Assembly (NCBI GenBank): GCA_027604665.1
Contig: JADGIZ010000194.1
Span: forward strand, 1-20,181
DNA from: Polyrhizophydium stewartii
Lineage: Eukaryota > Chytridiomycota > Chytridiomycetes > Rhizophydiales
Reading direction: 5' to 3'
Length of the DNA: 20,181 nt
The translations under genes were made by a program, and so were the position numbers. The notes below the pieces were generated by a model. The model saw only the letters and a program-made list of their open reading frames with translations, did not search any database and was not told the origin of the DNA. Every line of letters begins with the position of its first letter. Position 1 is the stretch's first letter. Of this stretch, positions 8,569 through 18,299 are shown in pieces.

Positions 8569-11416
8569 TCACCTGGGACGCACGCCGGCATACTGACACG
8601 CGCGGCGTGTGCACATCATTGCGTGAGACTCGTTGCTCGCTGACTCGACCTGCTTGCGGGATGTCAGCATGTGCGTCCGGAACAACCAGAGCCGCAGAAA
8701 CACGCCGCCGCAACACACCGCATTGTGGGTCGCCTCGCGCTCGACGCCAGGGATCGTTGCCAACGGGTTGGCCGCCGTGCCAAGTGGGATGCCGCAAAGT
8801 TCGCGAGCGGCATGGCTGAGCCAGTGCGGGTCCTCGATCTTGCTCTTGGAGCCCTCGCGGTTGATCACGGCCTTGTCCAGACCCGTGAACTCCTCGCTGC
8901 CGAAGCACTGCTCTTGGCAGTCCTGCGAATCACGCCGACAGAGCGTCAGCACATGGCTCAGGCGAGAACCTGTCCTTCGGCAACACGCTGGCGCTGCTCA
9001 CCGTGAGGCCAAGCACATCAGCCAGAGTGCTGAAGACAGCATGATTGGCCTTGACGAGAGGGTTCTGGTGCATGTGCCGAATGTTTGCCTCAAGCGTCCG
9101 CATCGCACGGCAGTGCCTCTTGCTGCCTTCAGGGACTCCGAGAACGTCAAGAATCTGCATCGATGCGCATCAGGACGGCTGTCCGCCAAGCAAGGCACAG
9201 TTTGGTGTTGCAGCGCACCTCGGCCACAAAATGCCTGGTACTGAGCAAGATGTCGTGGAACTTGTCCTTGTCACGCGACGGCAGATCGTTGACGGCCATG
9301 TCCTTGATCTCGCGCCGCAAAGCACGGAATGCGTCCTGCTTGCATGCGCACGTCAGCCGGCCAAACAAGGGCGTGCCTGCGAGGGCCAAGACACACGACC
9401 AAACGTGCCTCCAGTGCATTCGAGATGACTCTCTCTTGCTCCGCAGCTTCTTTGTTGATGAGTCGAACTGGGCACACCGTCAGCCAAGCCGGCGCAGAAG
9501 TGCTGTTGGCCGATGGCGCTGCGGCCGTATGCAGACAACTCACGTGTGCGAGACTCCAAGTCCTCGTCGTCCATCGTGCATCTGCAGCGCTTTCTCGCGT
9601 GCGGCATGCAGTGGCAGGCTTTGCCGGCTGCAGGTGGGGCATCGACCGCCTGAGACGACGCCGTGCTTTGGCTCTTGGCCGCTGTGTTGTTCCAGACGCC
9701 GTCGTCTGGCTGTGGAGTGCATTCCATCAAGCGTCAGCAGCGACAAACTCGATATCTGTGCTGCATCCATGCGGCACGCTGCTCACGAGCAGAGACATGA
9801 GCCGCGTGACCTCATGCATGAAGTACTGGATCGTCTCGGCGTTCGCCATGTCGACATGCATGTCAAGACGAATGCGCTTGACGTATTTGATCACGGCTTC
9901 GCGGCCCGGCCGGCCATGCGCGCTGTTCAACAGCGCGTCGATGTTCGGGGCGATGTAACAGCGGAGACCAAAGATGAAGAGATCGCTCCGCCGATTCCGG
10001 ATAAGCTCCTTCATCTCATCTTCCGAGTTCGTGCGTGCAAGCCAGTCGTCACACAAAGCCCACTTGACCGAGATGCTGTAGAGAGCCGAGGCAACAATGA
10101 CATCAGCAATGGTGATGTTGACGGCAAGCCTTGGCGACTTGGTCCGAAGGCACGTGATGAGAAAACAGCGGCAGTTGTACACCAGCTCGCTGTCCTCGCT
10201 GTTGAAGCCGAGGCCTTTGAGAATCTGCGTGGCGCGAGTGTCAGCGATCATGATTGAGATCGACAAAAGAGGCAGCCTGCGTCTGAGCGGCGGCGATGCA
10301 GAGTCGCAGGCTTACAAGCTCGACAACAGCAAACAGACGCTTCTCGTACTCCCGGTACTCCTTGTGGTTGAAGGTGTGAACCGCGCTCAGCGGCTGCGAG
10401 AATGCCTTCTTGAGAGGCTGCAGATCATTGGCGCGGCGCGCGGTCAGGCAATCAGCTTTGGCGAGCGAATCGAGCATGCATTGACGCAGCTGCATGCTTA
10501 CCGAGAGGTCAGGAATCGATCGGCGCGCAAGGTTGTTGAAACAACCGAATAGCGGCTGCTCGCCATCAGTCGAATCTGCCATGCGTCCCCCGTCAGCAGT
10601 GCCAGATGGACGGCCGTCAGTCATCGCAGCAATGCCACTCACCGAGCCGACGGAAGACGCTCTTGTCCTTCTGGAATGCCGCATATCTGACCGGGAATCC
10701 CGGCTCTTGCAGGACTCCGCCGCAGCTCCGATATGTGCCGCCGGGACCTGAGCGAGCATCGCGAAGCGGCACGGACAACAGAGCAACGATTTCGTGTCAG
10801 CACCGCTCTGCTTGATGGCGCAGAACATGCCAACGTGCGCCGCCGCGGCTCACCTTCGCGATTGTTGGACGGCGCGACGTGACCCGACCTGTTGTCGACT
10901 CGCTGACGCTTGCTCCTTTTCGATTGGCTGTTTTGGTCGAGCACAGATTGATCTGACCGCACCGAGCGAAGCTTTCAGTATCGGACGGTTGACTCCGTGG
11001 CGGCGAGCAGAGCAACTCACCGATGGTGGCACCAGCACTCCCGGCGACAGTGTCGATTGTTGCCCACTGAAGGGAAGACATCAGCTTATCAGCGATTTTG
11101 ATATCACGGCCGGGGTCGGTATGGAAACGACGTATTTGAGCAGCTGTGCGGCAAGTCAGCGTCAGGAGCGATCTGAAAGCGGCTCGAGATCGGCGTGCGA
11201 CTCACCGGCGCAGCTGTTCTCCTTGATGTCGTGAGCCGCGCCTTTGTCGTGCGGGCATGTTTGGTGACTGAGATCGCGTGCAGTCGGAGACGATCCGAAA
11301 GAAGACGGCTGGTGCTGGCCGCCGATTGCTTGGCTTGACGGATTTGCGCCGAAAGCGCACATCGGCCCGTTTCGCATGTGCGGGCTCTGGCGTCTCGGCT
11401 GGTCGCGGCTGAGCAT
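8569..11416 (-). CDS. Unrecognised multi-exon protein (about 670 aa), probably nuclear
   Basis: I do not recognise this family. The model on the minus strand has 12 exons: 11416-11206, 11143-11021, 10952-10854, 10747-10643, 10575-10502, 10417-10316, 10224-9787, 9709-9544, 9467-9397, 9335-9219, 9154-9002 and 8922-8569. All phases agree (2013 nt). Nine of eleven introns (61-106 bp) carry CTGAC and all end in AG. Visible traits are a basic cluster KRSKRQR (possible nuclear signal) near residue 120, a large exon of mixed hydrophobic helices (10224-9787), a Cys/His stretch CHCMPHARKRCRC, and a Cys-containing C-terminal exon ending at TGA 8571-8569. Third-codon GC is lower than in the neighbours and donors are GTRAG rather than GTGCG. 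The start is weak: Met at 11416 and at 11377 both fit, and the gene may continue upstream into 11508-12668. The acceptor at 9335 is an AAGCAG tandem. Confidence 0.7.
10418..10501 (-). other. 84-nt stop-free intron or optional exon
   Basis: This piece begins GTAAGC, contains CTGACC and ends CTGCAG, so it looks like an intron of the orphan gene. Its length is a multiple of three and it has no stop in the frame of its flanks, so retention would add 28 residues without breaking the protein. Confidence 0.55.
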
Positions 11417-11467
11417 GCTGGGGGACAGATCTGGCACAACGAGGCACGGAGCGGATGAGAAGGCTCG

Positions 11468-12236
11468 TCAGCAGGCGGCGTGGATGGTCTCGTGTCGCCA
11501 GAGGCACCGACTCGAGACTCCGCCAGTGCTGGCGCCAATGATATTCGTGACTGAGGCGAGCGGCGACCGCTGCTTCTGCAGCGCGGCATGCTGCCTGTGG
11601 GAAGGCAGATCTGGCGGCAGGCGGCAGCAGGCAGGCGGGACCAAAGCGCGGTGCGTCAGCAGGGTCAGCAGCGTCATGCAGCGTGTCGAGCGCCGCGCAA
11701 CGTACCGGCAGGGCCCGGTACGCCGTCGACCTCCATGTCGGCGAGGCCGCCGACGAGCTGTGGCTCGTGGGGCACTCGGCGCGGGGAGGTTGCGGGCGGG
11801 CCTTTGGGCCTCACGCGCTGCTCCGTGGCCATGGGCCGGCTCTGGCGCTGGGCGGCCGGCTGAGCTTGCGGCGAGGGCGGCGGCACCGTGGCATGATGCT
11901 TCTGCGGGCACGGCTGCGGGTGCTGCTGCTGCTGCGGCTGCGGCTGCGGCTGCGGCTGCGGCTGCGGCTGCGGCTGCGGCGGTGGCGAGGCTGCGGCCCG
12001 AAGTCAGCCAGGCTGAAAAATCGTGGCCCCCGAGATCCGAACTCCGCCCCACCACCGCGTCGCGCACGGAGCGAGGGGGCAGGGGGTTGCGGGCCACGCC
12101 GGGGCAGGCGGCACACGCAGACGGCTTGGCAGACTCACCGTACGCGGCCATGAGACTGACGGAGTCCTTCTGGGCCTCGCGCAGCATGTGGCGCTGGCCA
12201 AACCTGGCCGGGCTGCTTTGGTGATCTTGCTGGTCT

Positions 12237-12271
<35 letters not shown>

Positions 12272-12668
12272 GTGCTCTTGCTGGTGCTGGTGCTCTTGCT
12301 GCTGCTGGTGCTCTTGCTGCAGCTGCTCCGCCTTGGCGCGGCGAGTCTGCCACCCAAGGCGGCTGGCCACGCTGCGGTCCGCGCGGCGTTTGTCCTCGGC
12401 GGCTTGAGCCTTGTCGGTAATGGCCTTCATCATCCTCCTGGCCTTCTCGGGGTTGGCCTTGGCCTGGCTGCGCGTCAGGATGGCAGACACCGCACGGCGT
12501 GCTGCAGAGCGACCTGTGCGGCGGCTGCAGCGGCTCGAAGTTACGCGCATGGGGTGTTGGCTTGCAGTCGTTGGTGGTCGAAGGTGGGGGTGTGTTCGTC
12601 CGGTTGTCGAGAACGAGGGCAAACTGGGGCATCGGCCGCACCCCGGCTTTGAGCCGCTGCACGCCCAT
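11468..12668 (-). CDS. Gln- and Pro-Gln-rich protein, four exons (303 aa or part of a larger gene)
   Basis: Function unknown. Exons on the minus strand are 12668-12514, 12467-12139, 11990-11706 and 11610-11468. Phases agree, and donors GTGAGT and GTACGT with CTGAC boxes support the last two introns. The first intron would be only 46 bp with donor GTCGCT, so the N-terminus is less sure; a start in the same frame near 12550 without that intron is the alternative. Exon 2 encodes a charged helix (QAKANPEKARRMMKAITDK) and an RRAD segment, then a Gln/His run of about 38 residues. Exon 3 encodes seven or more Pro-Gln pairs and a basic disordered stretch ending in VGGLADMEVDG. Such composition suits a transcription co-factor or RNA-binding protein, but that is inference. 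A donor at 11507 could instead link exon 4 to the exon at 11417 and fuse this gene with the one downstream. Confidence 0.55.
11935..11976 (+). repeat. Hexanucleotide microsatellite (CGGCTG)7
   Basis: Seven perfect copies lie inside exon 3 of the Gln-rich gene. On the minus strand in the chosen frame they encode alternating Pro-Gln. The other frame would give a long Ala run, which I reject because it does not fit the splice phases. Confidence 0.85.
12237..12336 (+). repeat. CTG-rich microsatellite encoding poly-Gln/His
   Basis: A run of CTG triplets interrupted by GTG and TTG/CTC words. On the minus strand it encodes Gln with scattered His and Glu in exon 2 of the Gln-rich gene. Long uninterrupted CAG/CTG runs of this sort vary in length between strains. 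Confidence 0.85.
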
Positions 12669-12856
12669 GATGGTGTGAGCTCGGCATGAGACCTCAGTCG
12701 ACTCATGAGACGGTGGCCGCGACGGGCGGCGTGAGACACGCGGGCGACTCGGGCGAGTGGGCGAGGGGAGTCTCGTCTGTCGAGCACGCGGTCGCACCGC
12801 GTTCGTGTGCGCGGTCGTGCCGTGAGACAGCTTCCATGAAGCCGCTGAGACAAGTT

Positions 12857-13150
12857 GTGCGGGATGCGCCTTGGTGACGGTGCCGAGAGAGTCCAGCCGG
12901 CAGACCTGGTGCTCTCGAGGCCGCACCGTGCGTGCGACTGGTCAGCCGGTGGCCGCGCGGTGGCCGCCGCGGGTTTCCGGGTCGATGCTGTCCGGCGTCT
13001 CGCCAACAGCGATGGCTCCCAGTCGGACAGCATCGACCCGCAAGCCCGCGGCGGCCACCGCCTCGACGCCGGCTGATCAGTCGCAAGCGAGGTGTGGCCT
13101 CGAGAGCACCAGGTCTGCCGGCTGGACTCTGTGAGTACCGCATCTCGCAC
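12857..13150. repeat. Large inverted repeat (foldback), 107-nt arms, 29-nt loop
   Basis: Left arm 12888-12994 and right arm 13024-13130 are reverse complements over 107 nt without gaps, with 12 mismatches by hand count (about 89% identity). The outer 33 nt and inner 17 nt match perfectly. The loop is 12995-13023. After unequal spacers (19 and 8 nt) a further 12-nt pair (12857-12868 with 13139-13150, one mismatch) extends the symmetry. No target-site duplication is visible at either possible boundary. No transposase is present. It could be a non-autonomous foldback element or a local inverted duplication. The rest of 12669-13343 shows nothing else I can name. Confidence 0.85.
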
Positions 13151-13343
13151 GGTGGATGCATCTGCAGTCTGTTCCCTGTCGCCAAACGATCATCGCAGAA
13201 CGCAGACACAGGTTTCTTCACGTGCTCTATTGGACTCGACGTGCTCGTCCTTGCCGCCAGCGAGTCGATGATCCATGCGAGATGACAGACCTTGCGGACA
13301 CGATATACTCTCGCTGCAACACGGCCGCCGCCGTCGTCAGCAA

Positions 13344-13766
13344 TCACGCCGTCCTGACTTCGTCGCGAGGGTTGACGTTGGGGTCGTCAAGGAACGGCGT
13401 GTGCGCAGTCCCCTCGACGGCAACCAGCTTGAGCTCGACGGATGGCAGCGGCGCACCGACAGTTCCGATGACGCCGATCTCCATCATCGTCTGCGCCGAA
13501 AGCGAGCCTCTCGTCTCTGTGAGGCCGTATTCCTGCACGAGCGGGCACACGGACACGGCCATGAACTTGTGGATCTCGGGCAGCAGCGGCGCGCCACCAG
13601 ACAGAATGAGCTTGAGGTGGCCGCCAGTCTGCTGCTGTACGGCCTTGATCACGACGGCGTCAAGGAACCCGGTCGGCATGCCCATCTGCAGCAAGAGCCA
13701 CTTGAGGTTGAAGGCCATGTCGAAGATGGCGCACTGGGTGGACTTGGCATCGTTGAGCTTGGCCAT
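13344..13766 (-). pseudogene. Long-chain acyl-CoA synthetase, central fragment
   Basis: The 140-residue frame matches the middle of AMP-forming long-chain fatty acyl-CoA synthetases, which activate fatty acids with ATP and CoA. Recognisable are MPTGFLDAVVIKAVQQQTGG, the turn LILSGGAPLLPEIHKF (residues 53-68), EYGLTETRGS in place of the usual GYGLTETCGG, and NPRDEV where the family has PRGEV. Full enzymes are roughly 600-700 residues; the N-terminal ATP-binding loop and the C-terminal catalytic and gate regions are missing on both sides. A weakly matching MRSRQTLMAGVSDAW just upstream (about 13895-13850) may be a further piece across a doubtful splice. The Gly-to-Glu and Cys-to-Arg changes in the AMP motif and the absence of flanking exons argue for a relic. 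An unspliced recent truncation is also possible, as no stop has yet arisen inside. Confidence 0.75.
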
Positions 13767-14030
13767 GGCTTCCTTGCGGATCCCGAGCGGAAGTCAGCGT
13801 CGGCGGCCGGGCAGCAGCGTCGCAGCCCGGCATGAAGCGCTCACGATTCCCACGCGTCAGACACGCCGGCCATGAGGGTCTGACGGGAGCGCATGGCCAT
13901 CAAACTCATCAGATTGTGGCCCTTGCATCCAGCATCTCCCACGCTGGCATTCTCACTGCGGAATCTCGGACTCGCAATTGGAGCAACGGCTATGGTTGGC
14001 TTCATTTGATCAGATGAGCGACAGCGACCT

Positions 14031-14546
14031 TCACTTGTCGGCGCCTTTCTGCAGCCCCGCAAACGACACAAACACCTCGCTCATGCTCGTCTCGCGCACC
14101 TCGTGGCTGACGATGCCCAGACGCGCCGCAAGCTCGGGCTGGCCGGCCGGCGACTCAATGAACGCAAAGATGCGGCGCAGGCGCTCAAAGCCGACGAGCA
14201 TCTTGTCTTTGTCGCTGCGCGCGGCGGCCAGCTCGGCCTGCAGCCCGGCGACGCCTGCGGCCGTCATCTGGAAGACGATCGTCGATCCGACCTGGCGCGC
14301 AACGTCCCACGCGCCGGCGTCCATGCCGCCGAGGAACCAGTCGCGCACGTCGTCGGGCGAGCCGCGCGTGCGCACGGTGACCTTGTATCCGCAGCCGTAC
14401 ACCGTCTTGAGCCGTGATGCCACCACGCCTCTGTCTGGGTCGGTCACCAGAACCTCGATCTTAAACAACAAGCATTCCCGAGGCGACCCATCCCACATCT
14501 CCTTAAATTGCTCATCAAAGAGTTCCAGCGTCCTCTCTGCGGGCAT
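14031..14546 (-). pseudogene. ABC-A transporter C-terminal tail fused to a novel 5' end
   Basis: An open frame of 171 codons. From about residue 44 onward it reads like the part of ABC-A proteins after the H-loop: VASRLKTVYGCGYKVTV at residues 43-57 corresponds to the FGTGY hallmark of the complete transporter at 2258-5581. The end, SHEVRETSMSEVFVSF, corresponds to its TLEEVF tail. No Walker A, signature or Walker B remains, so it cannot be an ATPase. The first 40 or so codons are unlike ABC-A and use many A/T-ending codons, while codons after LKTVYG are almost all G/C-ending. This switch near 14410 marks a join. It may be a dead relic, or an expressed chimeric small protein starting at Met 14546. 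Confidence 0.65.
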
Positions 14547-14899
14547 TTTGTGCCAGTGGTCTGTATTTCGGCATCAAGTTAAACAGGGTGCAGAAGGTTG
14601 ATTGGAATGCGCACCCGCGGGGTGAGGGGGGGGGGTTGGACGTGACGGCGTAGATGAATCACGCCGCCACAAGTCTGCTGCGGAACGAGGAAAGAAAAAG
14701 AAAAGCTCGAGAAATGCGAGCTGGAGAGATTGGGGGGGGTGTGTCTTTGCTGGTGACGGGAAAGTGAAGCCCAGTGCAAGGTGAAGCGAGATGAGCAAAA
14801 AAGAAAGATTGGCAATGAAACCGTCGCAAAGTCGTATCGTGGCCCGACTTGGACACATACATCAAACGAGCCAGATCTGAGCAGCGTCGCTTTGTGCAA
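14547..14899. other. Intergenic spacer with G-runs
   Basis: No gene seen. The plus strand has runs of about ten G near 14625-14636 and eight G near 14732-14740, and an A/G-rich patch at 14688-14712. The minus strand near 14796-14801 is T-rich, just beyond the F-box gene stop, and may belong to its 3' end. No AATAAA is present in that orientation. Confidence 0.4.
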
Positions 14900-17800
14900 C
14901 TAAGCCGAGCAGCCAGTTGACCGCACCACGTTGGCCCACAGCGAAAAGATATCCAGACGCTCGTCCGTGAACCAAGTATCAGTGTTGCGCACGAGACGGT
15001 GCTCAAGCGGCGCGTTGGTGCCGTCAGGCCCAGGTACCTCGTGCATGACGTAGATGGTCTTGAGGTGCCGCAGCGGAAGCGAGCCCAGGCTTGGCTGCTC
15101 CTGCTGTTGCTGTTGCTGCTGCTCCTGCTGCCCCCGCTGCTCCGGTATCTCGGCCAGTGCCGCAGACCGCGACACAGACTCGAGCGCGGGGCTGGGCGGC
15201 CGCCACACCATGGCCGAGTCTTGCTCGCCCGTAGACGTGTCCATGTCATCTGTGGCGGAGTCGTCAGCGGCGCTCGAGTCTGGCGCGGCGATCTTGATCC
15301 CGGCGGTGCTCTGAGGCGCAACGGCCTGCAGGAACGCCAGCAGGTCGGTGAGGGTGATGTTCTTGCAGTCGGCGATGCTGATGCGCTCGAGCATCGGAGT
15401 GTGGCCATCGAGCAGCTTCATGAGGAACGCGCCCGAGATGTTGGTCGCGGATAGACAGATGGACTCGAGCGAGCTCGCGTGGCCGCTTGAGATAAAGTCA
15501 ATGAGCGCCGCGTCCGAAAGGTACTCTTGACCAAAGAAGTTGATGACGCGCACATTGTCGACCGAGATCGTGAGCCTGCGCAGAAACTCGTCCGTGATGA
15601 TGCCAACGTCCGTCTCGACGGTCTTGTGGAAGTCGAGCGTGCGCACGGGGTTGGTGCCCAGCACGGCCTGGAAGCCCTCGACGGTCATGCCCTGGCACGC
15701 CGAGATGGCGAGCACGCGCAGATTGCGGCAGTGGCGCGCAATCGAGTACAGCGTGGCATCGGTCATCAGGTCGGCGATGTCGGTCGTGCTTAGCATGTCT
15801 CGGTCGTCAAACACAACTCGCAGTATCTCGAGGTTCGGGGCGTTGCGTGCGACCTGCTCGATCTGTGCAGGTGGAACAAGACGGGCAGGCGGACCGGCAA
15901 GTCGAAATCGTCAGCTCCTGGGTGCGGCGGTAAATGACAGAGATGCGGCTAACGCACCAGCGCGTCGTTGACCGAGCAGTCGACAAAGCGCAGGGTCCTG
16001 AGCGAGGGCTTCTCGACGAGACCCGAGTCGCTCTCGGGGAACTCTGTGAGTCCGGCCATGCCAAAGAACTCAAGGTTGGGGCACTCGTCCCAGAGCACCT
16101 TGAATGTGCCCATGGTGACATCGCAGTAGTCGAGCGTGATGGCGCGCAGGTTCTGGCAGTAGTGCGGCAGCGTGAAAATGTCAATGTCGCCGCCGTATTG
16201 GGCGAAGCGGTGGTTGCCGATCGGGATGCCGTCGAGGCGGAGACACTCGAGCTTGGGCACGTTCTCGAACAGGTACGTGAGGCCGAGCTCGCTTGCGTAC
16301 GGATCCTTTTCGGGGATGGCCTCGAGGTTGAGATGGCGCACGTTGGGGCAGTTGTCGGCAATGGCGTGGACAAGCGGGATCCAAGCGTCTTCGTCAACGT
16401 CCTCGACGGCGATGGTGTCCATGCGCGAGAGCACGCGGCGCATGCGGTTGACGAGCGAGGGCATGAGCGTGGGGATGTACTCGTCGCCGTGGGGCGGGTG
16501 CATGAAGGCGACGCTGCGTGGCGCCGAGCACGCCGTCAGCGTTGGAGTCATATCGACGACAGTGGTGCGCAGCAGCAACAGCACACAAACCTGGTCCAGT
16601 TGGGCAGAAACTCGAGAATGAGCTCGATCAGGGCCGCGCGGTGACCCCAGGACGGCATGTCGAGCTTGCGCACAAGCACGCCGTTGCCAAAGGGCCGAAA
16701 GACAACCTGCTCGGTCATGCGCTGGCGGCGACGGCGGTCGACGTCGAGCCGGCGGCGCGTAAAGACCTCGCGCAGGGCCGGCATGTTGGACGGACTGTAA
16801 AAAGCAATCACAGCCATGTTCTGCAGGCGGCGGATCTCGAGCTCGTCCAGCGGCGCGAGCGAGAAATGCGACGTTGCGACGCCCGTGTACTCGTGGTTGT
16901 TCTCGGGCATGGGCGGCGGGTCGAGCTGCTTGAACTCGCGCACCGTCTCGAGCCGGCGATCGACCATGTCGGCGATCTCGCTGGCTTCCGCGGCCGATAC
17001 GAGGCCGGCGGCGGCCTTGCGCTGCGCGTCGAAGCGGGCGCTTTCGAGCACGCTGCTCACAAACTGGATGATGGAGTTGTCCTCGATGAGCACGCAGCGC
17101 CACAGGATATCGTTGGTGAGCCGGTTCCATGTGCGCGAGACGAGGCTTGCTGCGTGCAGCGGGTGCCGTAGCAGCTTGCGCGGGGCCGTCTCCGAGGGCG
17201 TGGGCTGCGTCGTCGAGACGTACTGTAGGATGCGCAGAAGCAGCTCCTCGGGCAGGCGGATCCGTCGCCGGCGGGGGTTTGTTGTCGCTGCTGCTGCAGA
17301 CGATGTTGCTGCTGTTGCTGGCGCCGCAGAAGAAGAGCCCGCGGGCTGGACGCCGGGCGCAGGCGGCTGCGCCGCAGCGGGCGAGTCGGCCGACGACTGC
17401 TGCGACCGCGACAGCGGCCCAGCAGCATCGCCGCCCTGGCTCTGTCCCGCAGGCGCTGTCGGCGCGGCGTCCTGGCCCGGGCTCCCTTCCGCCGCAGCGG
17501 CGGCCGGCGCTTGGGCCGAGCGCGACGAGCTCATGGCCAGGGCGTCTGAGTCCGGGTGGTCCGCCTCGACGGCGAGCGCGCGCTTCCTGTGCGAGTTTGG
17601 GTTCTGGCGGACGGACCCGTGGGCCTGGCCGTAGTGGTGCGAACCGTGCGAGTGGTGCAGCGGCTGCGCAGCGAGGCCGGCGCCCGTTTCCTGATCAGCT
17701 GCTCCTGCGCCCAAGTCGCTGCTGGCGCTGCCTTGGCTGCCGCCGCCGTCGTCGCTGTCGCTGTCGCTGTCCGTGTAGCTGTCCTGGAGGGCACTCGCGG

Positions 17801-18023
17801 GTGCGTGCGACGGGTTGCTGGTCTGCGGCTGTGGGAGCGGTCTTGCGCCGCCGAGAGCGCCGATGTTCGCAGCGAGCGAGCGTGTGAGCTCGAGCACGTC
17901 GCCGAAAATCATGTTTGTGGGGGAAACCTCGCTTGGAGGGACGGGCAGGAATGGGACGAGGGCGCCGGTGCGATCACGAGGGCGGCTGGCCGGGGCAGCC
18001 TGTACTGCGCTGGCGGAGGGCAT
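14900..18023 (-). CDS. F-box/leucine-rich-repeat protein (983 aa)
   Basis: Probable substrate receptor of an SCF ubiquitin ligase: the F-box would bind Skp1 and the repeats the target. Exons on the minus strand are 18023-16591, 16513-15958 and 15862-14900 (2952 nt, in phase). Introns are 77 and 95 bp with CTGAC and CAG. Residues 1-250 are disordered, with an acidic Ser/Asp run (about 82-92), His-rich and Ala/Ser/Gln-rich parts. The F-box-like motif is at about 255-312 (IRLPEELLLRILQYV, then LVSRTWNRL and LWRCV). Leucine-rich repeats of the F-box kind follow at about 480-870, such as CPNVRHLNLEAIP, VPKLECLRLDGIP, CPNLEFFGMAGL and CRNLRVLAISACQGM. A Gln run near 910 and a short C-terminal segment follow. 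The target is unknown. The F-box is split by an insertion of about 15 residues, so Skp1 binding is likely but not certain. Confidence 0.88.
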
Positions 18024-18299
18024 GCTTACTCGTGTGATCTCCCAGCAGTTGCCGCTGTGGGTGCCGGCGCGAATGCATCATCGATTAAGAGGCAGCTTGA
18101 TGTATTCAGATGGATGTGTGGTGGGTGAGGGGGCGTGATGGGGAGGCGGGCACTGGGAGGGATACAGGAGGCGCACGGGTGGCCAGGCCCGGGTGTGCTA
18201 GCGGGCGGCGGCGTCCGCAGAGCAGCAGAGGAAGTGGGGGCCGCCAGAGCCGAGCGCCAAGGCAGATGCTTGCGCCAAGGCAACATCATCCGAGGGATT

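Noticed and set aside
11811..12116. Arg/Ser-rich (RS-like) minus-strand frame in the Gln-rich gene
   Set aside because: The RS pattern is only the third reading of the CGGCTG microsatellite and does not fit the splice phases.
12857..13150. CRISPR array or rho-independent terminator
   Set aside because: Only two inverted arms, no spaced direct repeats, and the organism is a eukaryote; the arms are far too long for a terminator.
12703..13347. 214-codon minus-strand frame through the inverted repeat
   Set aside because: It is open because of the palindromic GC-rich arms; no similarity, and the mirror frame on the plus strand gives the same Ser/Arg-rich string.
13281..13358. Continuation of the acyl-CoA synthetase through an intron starting GTCAGG
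   Set aside because: CTGAC and CAG are present, but the next exon would not match the family and hits a stop quickly.
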